Assembly (NCBI RefSeq): GCF_014207255.1 | Contig: NZ_JACHCZ010000003.1 | Coordinates: 432,813-496,812, forward strand | Reading direction: 5' to 3' | From: Pseudomonas sp. JAI120 | Lineage (GTDB): Bacteria > Pseudomonadota > Gammaproteobacteria > Pseudomonadales > Pseudomonadaceae | Length of the DNA stretch: 64,000 nt | Shown: positions 57,221 to 64,000 of the stretch, piece by piece | Numbering within the stretch: position 1 is the stretch's first letter | Layout: every line of letters begins with the position of its first letter | Program-made: the position numbers and the translations under genes | The notes under the pieces: model-generated | What the model was told of the DNA's origin: nothing | The model's input: the letters and a program-made list of their open reading frames with translations, nothing else | The model's database searches: none

Positions 57221-59296
57221 ATGACTGAGCTGTCGCAGGTGTCGGTGACGGCACTCAAGGGTGTCGGTGAAGCCATGGCCGAGAAACTGGCCAAGGTCGG
57301 TCTGGAAAACCTCCAGGACGTGCTGTTTCACCTGCCCTTGCGTTATCAGGATCGCACCCGCGTGGTGCCCATCGGCCAACTGCGTCCGGGGCAGGATGCG
57401 GTGGTCGAAGGCACCGTCAGCGGCGCCGACGTGGTGATGGGCAAGCGCCGCAGCCTGGTGGTGCGCCTGCAGGACGGCACCGGTGGCCTGAGCCTGCGCT
57501 TCTACCATTTCAGCAATGCGCAGAAGGAAGGCCTCAAGCGTGGCACCCGCGTGCGCTGCTACGGCGAAGCGCGCCCCGGCGCCTCAGGCCTGGAGATCTA
57601 CCATCCGGAGTACCGCGCCATTACCGGCGATGAACCGCCACCGGTGGACACCACCCTCACGCCGATCTACCCGCTCACCGAAGGCCTGACCCAACAGCGC
57701 CTGCGCCAGTTGTGCATGCAGACCCTGAGCATGCTTGGCCCACAGAGCCTGCCCGACTGGCTGCCCCTGGAACTGGCCCGCGACTACCAACTGGCGCCGC
57801 TGGCCGATGCGATCCGCTACCTGCATCACCCACCCGCGGATGCCGATGTCGACGAGCTGGCCCTCGGTCATCACTGGGCCCAGCACCGCCTGGCGTTCGA
57901 AGAACTGCTGACTCACCAACTGTCCCAGCAACGCCTGCGCGAAAGCATGCGCTCCCTGCGTGCGCCGGCCATGCCCAAGGCCACGCGCCTGCCGGCGCAA
58001 TACCTGGCCAACCTCGGCTTTGCGCCGACGGGCGCCCAGCAACGCGTGGGCAATGAAATCGCCTACGACCTCAGCCAGCACGAGCCGATGCTGCGCCTGA
58101 TCCAGGGCGACGTAGGCGCGGGCAAAACCGTAGTCGCGGCCCTCGCCGCCCTGCAAGCCTTGGAAGCCGGTTACCAGGTGGCGCTGATGGCGCCTACCGA
58201 GATCCTCGCCGAGCAGCACTTCATCACGTTCAAGCGATGGCTCGAGCCCCTGGGCCTGGAAGTCGCATGGCTGGCCGGCAAGCTCAAGGGCAAGACGCGT
58301 GCAGCGGCGCTGGAGCAGATCGCCGGCGGCGCACCGATGGTGGTGGGCACCCATGCGCTGTTCCAGGACGAAGTCCAGTTCAAGAACCTGGCCCTGGTGA
58401 TCATCGACGAACAGCACCGCTTCGGCGTGCAGCAGCGCCTGGCCCTGCGCCAGAAAGGCGTGGGCGGGCGCATGAACCCGCATCAGCTGATCATGACCGC
58501 CACCCCGATCCCGCGCACCCTGGCCATGAGCGCCTACGCCGACCTCGACACCTCGATCCTCGACGAACTGCCCCCCGGCCGCACACCGGTCAACACCGTA
58601 CTGGTCACCGATACGCGCCGGGTCGAAGTGATCGAACGGGTACGCGGCGCCTGCGCCGAAGGCCGTCAGGCGTACTGGGTGTGCACGCTGATCGAAGAGT
58701 CCGAGGAGCTGACCTGCCAGGCCGCCGAGACCACCTATGAAGACCTCACCAGCGCCTTGGGCGAACTCAAGGTCGGGCTGATCCACGGGCGCATGAAGCC
58801 TGTGGAAAAGGCGGCGGTGATGGCTGAATTCAAGGCCGGCAACCTGCAACTGCTGGTCGCTACCACCGTGATTGAAGTGGGCGTGGACGTGCCCAACGCC
58901 AGCCTGATGATCATCGAAAACCCCGAGCGCCTGGGCCTGGCGCAATTGCACCAACTGCGCGGTCGCGTCGGCCGGGGCAGCGCCGCCAGCCACTGCGTGC
59001 TGCTCTACCACCCGCCGCTGTCGCAGATCGGCCGCCAGCGCCTGGGGATCATGCGCGAAACCAACGACGGTTTTGTCATCGCCGAAAAAGACCTCGAGCT
59101 GCGCGGCCCGGGTGAAATGCTCGGTACCCGCCAGACCGGCCTGTTGCAATTCAAGGTCGCCGACCTGATGCGCGACGCCGACCTGCTGCCCGCCGTGCGC
59201 GACGCGGCGCAAGCACTGCTGGAGCGTTGGCCGGATCACGTCAGCCCGCTGCTGGATCGCTGGCTTCGTCATGGGCAGCAATACGGCCAAGTGTGA
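57221..59296 (+). CDS. recG: ATP-dependent DNA helicase RecG
   Basis: A 691-residue SF2 helicase that regresses stalled forks and moves Holliday junctions. The N-terminal wedge/OB domain (about 1-240), Walker A GDVGAGKTVVA, DEQH box IIDEQHRFGVQQR, TATPIPRTL, QLHQLRGRVGRGS and the TRG-like helical end (RETNDGFVIAEKDLELRGPGEMLGTRQTG) are all present. Start at 57221, MTELSQVSVTALKGVGEAMAEKL, fits the family. Probably expressed with oxyR. Confidence 0.97.
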   Translation: MTELSQVSVTALKGVGEAMAEKLAKVGLENLQDVLFHLPLRYQDRTRVVPIGQLRPGQDAVVEGTVSGADVVMGKRRSLVVRLQDGTGGLSLRFYHFSNAQKEGLKRGTRVRCYGEARPGASGLEIYHPEYRAITGDEPPPVDTTLTPIYPLTEGLTQQRLRQLCMQTLSMLGPQSLPDWLPLELARDYQLAPLADAIRYLHHPPADADVDELALGHHWAQHRLAFEELLTHQLSQQRLRESMRSLRAPAMPKATRLPAQYLANLGFAPTGAQQRVGNEIAYDLSQHEPMLRLIQGDVGAGKTVVAALAALQALEAGYQVALMAPTEILAEQHFITFKRWLEPLGLEVAWLAGKLKGKTRAAALEQIAGGAPMVVGTHALFQDEVQFKNLALVIIDEQHRFGVQQRLALRQKGVGGRMNPHQLIMTATPIPRTLAMSAYADLDTSILDELPPGRTPVNTVLVTDTRRVEVIERVRGACAEGRQAYWVCTLIEESEELTCQAAETTYEDLTSALGELKVGLIHGRMKPVEKAAVMAEFKAGNLQLLVATTVIEVGVDVPNASLMIIENPERLGLAQLHQLRGRVGRGSAASHCVLLYHPPLSQIGRQRLGIMRETNDGFVIAEKDLELRGPGEMLGTRQTGLLQFKVADLMRDADLLPAVRDAAQALLERWPDHVSPLLDRWLRHGQQYGQV

Positions 59297-59373
59297 CGCT
59301 TGGCGCACTTATCCGACCTACAGTTGTATCAAGCTGGTTATACTTCGGTGAATGTAGGAAATTGGATCAGGCC

Positions 59374-60774
59374 ATGTCAGAAGTTGCCCTCGCCACAGCC
59401 CCACTGACCGCACCGCCGGTCATTCGGGCTTTGCTCGCAAAACTCGCCATCAGCTACACGGAAGTCATCGAACATCCGGGCCTGAATCCTGCGCAAAAAG
59501 TCCAGGTCGTATTGCTGGAAGACGCGGTGGGCGCCCTGATGGTGCTGTTCCCGCAGAGCCAGCTGCTGGACCTCAACCGCCTCACCGAACTCACGGGTCG
59601 CCGCCTTACGGCCGTGGCGCCGGATCGCGTCGCGCGCATGCTGGGCAAGCACGACCTGAGCCTGCTGCCGGGGCTGCCGGCACTCACCAGTTCGCCGTGC
59701 CTGTACGAAGGCAGCCTGCTCAATGAACCGAGCCTGCTGGTGCATTCGGGTGAAGCCGGGCTGCTGCTGGAAATCGCCAGCGACGCCTTCAAGACCATGC
59801 TCACCAAGGCCAGCGCCGCCCAGTTCGGTGAGCCACTGAGCAATATCCGCCCGAACCTCGACCGCCCCAATGATGACCGTGAGGAAATCACCCAGGCGAT
59901 GCAGGCGTTCACCGCCCGTCGCATCCAGCAACGCCTGGAAGCGACCATCGAGATTCCCCCGCTGGCCGACACCGCACAGAAGATCATCAAGCTGCGCGTC
60001 GACCCCAATGCCACCATCGACGACATCACCAGCGTGGTCGAAACCGATCCGGCCCTGGCCGCCCAAGTGGTGAGCTGGGCCGCGTCGCCTTATTACGCAT
60101 CGCCGGGCAAGATCCGCTCGGTGGAAGACGCCATCGTGCGCGTGCTGGGTTTTGACCTGGTGATCAACCTCGCACTGGGCCTGGCCCTGGGCAAGACCTT
60201 GAGCCTGCCCAAGGACCACCCGCACCAGGCCACGCCGTACTGGCACCAGTCCATCTACACCGCCGCCGTGATCGAGGGCCTGACCCGCGCCATGCCCCGC
60301 GCCCAGCGCCCGGAAGCCGGCCTGACCTACCTCGCCGGCCTGCTGCACAACTTCGGCTACCTGCTGCTGGCCCATGTGTTCCCGCCGCACTTCTCGCTGA
60401 TCTGCCGCCACCTGGAGGTCAACCCGCACCTGTGCCACAGCTATGTGGAGCAACACTTGCTGGGCATCAGCCGCGAGCAGATCGGCGCCTGGCTGATGCG
60501 CTACTGGGACATGCCGGACGAACTGTCCACCGCCCTGCGCTTCCAGCACGATCCGACCTACGATGGGCAATACGCCGAGTACCCGAACCTGGTGTGTCTG
60601 GCCGTGCGCCTGTTGCGCAGCCGGGGGATTGGCTCCGGGCCGGATGAGACCATCCCGGACGAACTGCTCGAGCGTCTGGGGCTGACGCGTGACAAGGCAG
60701 AGGAAGTGGTCTCCAAAGTGCTGGATGCCGAGGTGCTGTTGCGCGAATTGGCCTCGCAGTTCAGCCAGGGCTGA
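59374..60774 (+). CDS. YbaK/EbsC-like domain fused to HDOD signalling domain
   Basis: A 466-residue cytoplasmic protein. Residues about 15-155 resemble the YbaK/EbsC aminoacyl-tRNA deacylase fold (PPVIRALLAKLAISYTEVIEHP, VVLLEDAVGALMVLFP); residues about 190-420 are an HDOD domain (EIPPLADTAQKIIKLRVDPNATIDDITSVVETDPALAAQVV, TYLAGLLHNFGYLLLAHVFP). HDOD proteins are non-enzymatic relatives of HD phosphohydrolases used in signalling. The combination is found in Pseudomonas but its role is unknown. Whether the YbaK part keeps a catalytic lysine was not established. Start at 59374 follows ATCAGGCC. Confidence 0.85.
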   Translation: MSEVALATAPLTAPPVIRALLAKLAISYTEVIEHPGLNPAQKVQVVLLEDAVGALMVLFPQSQLLDLNRLTELTGRRLTAVAPDRVARMLGKHDLSLLPGLPALTSSPCLYEGSLLNEPSLLVHSGEAGLLLEIASDAFKTMLTKASAAQFGEPLSNIRPNLDRPNDDREEITQAMQAFTARRIQQRLEATIEIPPLADTAQKIIKLRVDPNATIDDITSVVETDPALAAQVVSWAASPYYASPGKIRSVEDAIVRVLGFDLVINLALGLALGKTLSLPKDHPHQATPYWHQSIYTAAVIEGLTRAMPRAQRPEAGLTYLAGLLHNFGYLLLAHVFPPHFSLICRHLEVNPHLCHSYVEQHLLGISREQIGAWLMRYWDMPDELSTALRFQHDPTYDGQYAEYPNLVCLAVRLLRSRGIGSGPDETIPDELLERLGLTRDKAEEVVSKVLDAEVLLRELASQFSQG

Positions 60775-60793
60775 ATCTGGCGCCTATCAGATA

Positions 60794-60862
60794 GCTATCG
60801 GGGGCAAGCCCCCTCCCACACTTGGAATGCATTCGAAGTGTGGGAGGAGGCTTGCCCCCGAT
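60794..60862. repeat. REP pair in reversed (tail-to-tail) order
   Basis: ATCGGGGGCAAGCCCCCTCCCACACTT (from about 60797, with GCT before it) and AAGTGTGGGAGGAGGCTTGCCCCCGAT (60836-60862) are inverted copies, with one base difference, around a 12-base centre (GGAATGCATTCG). The orientation is opposite to the four REPINs, whose GTGGGAGG ends point outward. Located between convergent genes. Confidence 0.85.
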
Positions 60863-60889
60863 GAATCCAACTCGATCTACCTGAAAGCC

Positions 60890-61264
60890 CTACTTCTTTT
60901 TCTTCGGTTTCAAATACTTGGTCAACCCCTGGAACCAGATCACCAGCGCCGGGTTGCCCTTGATCTGGATCGACTTGTCCTGAATCCCCGTCATGAACGC
61001 CAATTGCTTGTTCTTCGCCTGCATCGTGGCGAAGCCGTAGGCGGCATCCTTGAACGCGATGGCAAACGCCGGCGTCGGGTGGACACCCGAGCGGCTGGTG
61101 ATGCGTTGGTCTTTGACGATGAAGTGACGGGCAACCTTGCCGTCGAGGGTCTGCAACTGGAACGCCAGGTCTTTGTCACCCAACTGTTGCTGGAAGGCAG
61201 GATTGGTGCGGCTGGCTTTGCCCATCATCAGGCCCAGCACCCACAGGAGAAGACGAAATTTCAT
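60890..61264 (-). CDS. SCP2-like uncharacterised protein
   Basis: A 124-residue protein. A hydrophobic start (MKFRLLLWVLGLMMGKA) may be an uncleaved signal or membrane anchor. The remaining part reads like a small SCP2/sterol-carrier fold: DLAFQLQTLDGKVARHFIVKD, then AFAIAFKDAAYGFATMQAKNK and AFMTGIQDKSIQIKGNPALVIWF, ending KKKK. SCP2 domains bind lipids or acyl-CoA, so a lipid role is conceivable. The start at 61264 has GAGGCC 8 bases upstream. The REP pair lies after its stop. Confidence 0.75.
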   Translation of the reverse strand: MKFRLLLWVLGLMMGKASRTNPAFQQQLGDKDLAFQLQTLDGKVARHFIVKDQRITSRSGVHPTPAFAIAFKDAAYGFATMQAKNKQLAFMTGIQDKSIQIKGNPALVIWFQGLTKYLKPKKKK

Positions 61265-61321
61265 GCACACGGCCTCGGTGTAATTATTGAGTGGCCGCAG
61301 CAGTTTAACGAATTGCAAAAA

Positions 61322-61366
61322 GAACGCTACCGATCTTGCGCATTAGCGGAAGATCGGCTGGCGTTT
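61322..61366 (-). terminator. Intrinsic terminator after the glycine-zipper lipoprotein gene
   Basis: CCGATCTT (61330-61337) and AAGATCGG (61350-61357) pair, extended by AACGC/GCGTT outside. On the minus strand the 3' side runs into TTCTTTTTG. It follows the lipoprotein stop by 23 bases. Confidence 0.7.
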
Positions 61367-61388
61367 GACGCTTATAGCAGCATGTTAC

Positions 61389-62312
61389 TTAAACGTTAGG
61401 GCATGGCACCGGCGCCCAGTCGGCCAGGTTTGGATCGCGGCAAGTGCCTTCGATCTGCGCTTTACCGGCGCTGGCGACCTGCTTGCTTTCAGCCTGCTTG
61501 GCCTGCACGGTCTGGATGCTCTTTTCGGTAGTCACTGCTTCTTGAGGCACGACTGGCAGCACTTTCTTTTTCGCCGGCTTGACGGCTTTCTTGCCTTTGG
61601 CCGGCGGGGTAGCGGGTGCGGTGTCGGCGGTGGCCACGGTGACCACGTCGTTACGCTGCACGCCAACCTGCTGCAGGTCTTTCTCGTAGGCCTGGGTGTA
61701 GTTGTTCAGGTCTTCGGCGGCTTTGCCGTTGACCGCAACGATCAGGTCATTGGATTCCTTCAGGCCCGAGACGATTTCCGCCAGGCGCTTGCGGCCTTCG
61801 GTGTCGTTGACGGTCTTGGCTTTGCGATCACTCACCAACTTGGTGAATGCGCTCTGGTAGCACTGCTGGGACGCCTTGGCGTACGCGGTGCTGCGGTCGA
61901 TGTCGGAAGCGCTTTTGTTCACGTCAGCCGCATACGAGGCGATGCGCTGGTTGTCATCGGCGATCTGCTTCTGACGCTCGGTGTAGTAACCCGCTGCGCC
62001 GCCGGCCAGGGCACCGCCCGCTGCGCCGATGGCGGCGTTACGGCCGCGTTTTTCCTTGTCGCCGGTCAGGGCGCCCAGCAATGCACCGCCGGCCGCGCCG
62101 ATGGCTGCACCGGTGACCACCGACTTGGTCATGTTCGAGTCGGTGGCGCGCAAGTGCTGCACCGGCTCGTAGCAGTTGGGGTAGTACTCGACCTTGGTGC
62201 TGGACGCGACCTTGGAGGCCGGCGACGTGGCGCAGCCTGTCAACACGGTGCTGAAGCCAGCGGCAATCAGCAAAAGATGACGCTTGGAAACCGCCTTACG
62301 GGAAAAAAGCAT
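61389..62312 (-). CDS. Glycine-zipper lipoprotein of unknown function
   Basis: A 307-residue lipoprotein: signal peptide with lipobox VLTGC (Cys27), then a glycine-zipper segment (about 67-109, two GAAGGAL-type repeats) of the kind that inserts in or spans membranes, a helical region (about 112-225, QKQIADDNQRIASYAADVNKSASDIDRS) and an Ala/Lys/Pro-rich linker. Cys47 and two C-terminal cysteines (GTCRDP, VPCPNV) may form disulfides. Related to the cell-envelope glycine-zipper proteins such as SlyB or YmgG only in the zipper. It is encoded 84 bases after the FGE-like gene on the same strand. Confidence 0.75.
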   Translation of the reverse strand: MLFSRKAVSKRHLLLIAAGFSTVLTGCATSPASKVASSTKVEYYPNCYEPVQHLRATDSNMTKSVVTGAAIGAAGGALLGALTGDKEKRGRNAAIGAAGGALAGGAAGYYTERQKQIADDNQRIASYAADVNKSASDIDRSTAYAKASQQCYQSAFTKLVSDRKAKTVNDTEGRKRLAEIVSGLKESNDLIVAVNGKAAEDLNNYTQAYEKDLQQVGVQRNDVVTVATADTAPATPPAKGKKAVKPAKKKVLPVVPQEAVTTEKSIQTVQAKQAESKQVASAGKAQIEGTCRDPNLADWAPVPCPNV

Positions 62313-62396
62313 AGGTTGTGTTCTCTTCTAAGTTTGACTTGCCCAGCACGGCCACTGCCGCCTGAGTCCCTTCCAAGCTCGCCATACAGCCAGCGA

Positions 62397-64000
62397 TCAG
62401 CGCTGACCGCTCGCTGCGAGCAATTCCTTCAAGATCGTCGCCGGGTCGGCCCGCTGTTGTTTGCGGTAGTTGCCGACATGGCGAACGAACAGTGTTGCGC
62501 GCGTCACCAGGCTTTTGCCGAGCACTGGCTTGCGATCCAACTCTTCCTTGATCCGTTGAAACTGCGCCTGGATCACCGCATCGGTGTAGCGCGTGCCGGT
62601 GGCCAGGTTGTCGATATAGATCGCCACCGCGCCATCGAGAGCGCTGCGCCCGTTGTCGATGGCCGTGGCAAACAGCGCCGCGCTGGCCTCGTCCTTATTG
62701 TCCAGGGCCTGCTGGCGACTCTTCTGCAGGTTGGCCAGGCGGATGTTGTAGTTGCCAATGGTCTCGGCCACCAACGCGGCCGACTGAATCAGGTTGCCCG
62801 CCGCCTCTTCGCGTTGCTGGGCGATCAGCGAGACATTGCGCTTGAGTTCTTCATTGACCAGACCCAACTCGGCTTGCAGCTTGGGGTCGACACTGGCGGC
62901 GATGATGCTGTCCAGGCGCTTGGTCGGGTCCTGGGCGTCGTCAATGGCATCGGTCAGCGAGGCCAGGCGGCCCTCTTTCTGCCATTGCGCAAACAGCTCC
63001 TTGTAACGCGAGCGCGGTGCTGACAAGGCACCAATCGCCACGCGGAATCCGGTGGTCTCATTGCTTTGTTCGGTGCCGTCGGCGGCGAACAGCGGGTATT
63101 CGCGGCGCATGCCGGTAAACAATGTGCCCTCGCCTTCCAGGTAGTTGCCGCCCTTGACCACAAAGCCGCCGTAAGTGCCCTGGCGACGACCGGCGTGCAC
63201 CAGCTGGAAGGATTCCTGGACCATTTCCGCGGCGTTGCCAATCACGTCGAACATGCCGATCGGATTGGGCAATTTGGTGCCGATGGGCATCAGGCGCGCG
63301 GCCTGGCCGGTGCCGCCTGCGACTTGGTTGAACACCGCGTAATCAGCCAGCGGGCCGTCGCTGTCGCTGCCTTCGACACGGCGTGGAAACAGGCGCCCTT
63401 CGAGGTCCTGACGGCTCACCGCCTGGCCTCCACGCGCGGCGAACTCCCATTCCACTTCGGTGGGCAGGCGTACAAAGCCCAGGCCGCCATCTTCTGCCGA
63501 CGAACCGCGCCCGCTCACCGGCAGCAAGTCGCGGTGGTATTTCATCAGCCAGGCGCTGTACACCGCCGAGAAGCGCTCAGCTTCAAAGCGCGACAGCTTC
63601 ACCTTGGGCAAACGCCCGGCCATGCCGGTGGGTGCATCGCACACAGGCGCCGGCTCGCCACTGGCCAGCGATTGCGCCTGGGCCATCACCTGGGCGTACT
63701 GGCGTGCGGTCACTTCGTACTTGCCGATGAAGTACAGCATGGGCTTGAGCGGGGTCTTGGCGTCGGTCTTCGGCATCAGGGGCGCGATGACTTTGTTCCA
63801 GTCTTTCGGCAAGTCCTTGAGGGTGAACTGGCCGTTGATAAAGTCGCGGCGATAGCCGGAAATGAACGACTGCTGATAACCCGCCTCGCCTTCGGCGAAG
63901 GGGTAGCCGAGGCTGATCTCGCGGTCATCCAACGTCCCTTGGGCCAGCACGTAGGCGTAGCGGAACACCATATTGCCTTCGCACGGCAGCGGCAGGCTGA
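62397..64000 (-). CDS. Formylglycine-generating-enzyme (SUMF1) family protein, 5' end beyond window
   Basis: The frame is open from the right edge of the window to TGA at 62397, so the visible 534 codons lack the start. The N-terminal portion shows the SUMF1/EgtB/PvdO fold (FIGKYEVTARQYAQVMAQ, VRLPTEVEWEFAARGG, IGMFDVIGNAAEMVQESF, GGFVVKGGNYLEGEGTLFTGMRREYP, TTGFRVAIGAL). The copper-binding cysteines of sulfatase-activating enzymes are absent; the only cysteines, PCEGN and VCDAP, lie outside the usual site. A helical C-terminal extension of about 220 residues follows, containing likely coiled coils. Probably periplasmic and not a sulfatase activator. Related in type to TagR-like proteins. Confidence 0.8.
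   Translation of the reverse strand, partial: SLPLPCEGNMVFRYAYVLAQGTLDDREISLGYPFAEGEAGYQQSFISGYRRDFINGQFTLKDLPKDWNKVIAPLMPKTDAKTPLKPMLYFIGKYEVTARQYAQVMAQAQSLASGEPAPVCDAPTGMAGRLPKVKLSRFEAERFSAVYSAWLMKYHRDLLPVSGRGSSAEDGGLGFVRLPTEVEWEFAARGGQAVSRQDLEGRLFPRRVEGSDSDGPLADYAVFNQVAGGTGQAARLMPIGTKLPNPIGMFDVIGNAAEMVQESFQLVHAGRRQGTYGGFVVKGGNYLEGEGTLFTGMRREYPLFAADGTEQSNETTGFRVAIGALSAPRSRYKELFAQWQKEGRLASLTDAIDDAQDPTKRLDSIIAASVDPKLQAELGLVNEELKRNVSLIAQQREEAAGNLIQSAALVAETIGNYNIRLANLQKSRQQALDNKDEASAALFATAIDNGRSALDGAVAIYIDNLATGTRYTDAVIQAQFQRIKEELDRKPVLGKSLVTRATLFVRHVGNYRKQQRADPATILKELLAASGQR

Noticed and set aside
57584..59308. A 574-residue minus-strand frame across recG
   Set aside because: Shadow of recG, which has all helicase motifs in frame.
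61365..63023. A 552-residue + strand frame over the lipoprotein and FGE-like genes
   Set aside because: It is antisense to two genes with clear signal peptide, lipobox and domain motifs; no start signal or similarity of its own.

Overview
The window is chromosomal DNA of a Pseudomonas, most likely of the P. fluorescens group. Three things point there. Several genes are Pseudomonas-specific (sutA, crc, algC, a PauR-type regulator, a dadA-ridA-dadX cluster beside lrp). The order (cyaA, rnk, cyaY, lptM-lysA-dapF-DUF484-xerC, sutA, glnK-amtB, comM, rep, xpt, dad/pau genes, rpmB-rpmG, radC, coaBC-dut-algC-argB, pyrE, crc, rph, yicC-gmk, rpoZ-spoT-ridA, exbB-exbD-tonB, oxyR-recG) is core Pseudomonas chromosome. 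High-GC intergenic REP/REPIN elements of the GTGGGAGGGGGCTTGC type recur. The window is almost entirely core genome: I saw no insertion sequence, prophage, CRISPR array, rRNA or tRNA.

Left part (1-14.3 kb): 3' end of class I adenylate cyclase, Rnk, a DUF1289-frataxin pair, then a long + strand operon lptM-lysA-dapF-DUF484-xerC-HAD (lysine and cell-wall precursor synthesis, chromosome dimer resolution). It is followed by the RNA polymerase-binding regulator SutA, YjbQ, the nitrogen-control pair glnK-amtB behind a candidate sigma-54 promoter, ubiK, comM and a Cache-domain chemoreceptor.

Middle (14.4-36.9 kb): a LysR/MATE divergent pair, a GGDEF-EAL phosphodiesterase, rep, xpt, an acetyl-CoA hydrolase family protein and cytochrome c5. 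Then comes an amino-acid and polyamine catabolism neighbourhood: PauR-like repressor, dadX, ridA, dadA and divergent lrp, a PauB-like oxidase, a DUF1127/MocR pair, a phospholipase D-like lipoprotein, an MFS transporter, the KauB/PauC aldehyde dehydrogenase and a cupin.

Right part (37-64 kb): ribosomal proteins L28/L33 with a structured leader, a peptide-binding protein, radC, coaBC-dut-algC-argB, pyrE and divergent crc, rph, yicC-gmk, rpoZ, spoT and ridA. Next are an unknown lipoprotein, an SDR protein, the TonB energy-transduction operon, oxyR, recG, a YbaK-HDOD fusion and, at the edge, a poorly characterised envelope gene pair: a formylglycine-generating-enzyme-like protein without the copper-binding cysteines, followed by a glycine-zipper lipoprotein.

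The less ordinary signals are mostly regulatory DNA: a 17-bp-phased triple repeat before the MocR gene, a 20-bp palindrome between pauC and a cupin gene that resembles a PuuR box, a perfect 17-bp palindrome between pyrE and crc, two mutually exclusive hairpins in the rpmB leader, interlocked stop codons at three convergent gene pairs, and REPINs in several states of rearrangement. Every start codon and regulatory site was judged by eye from the sequence; no alignment or folding was run.
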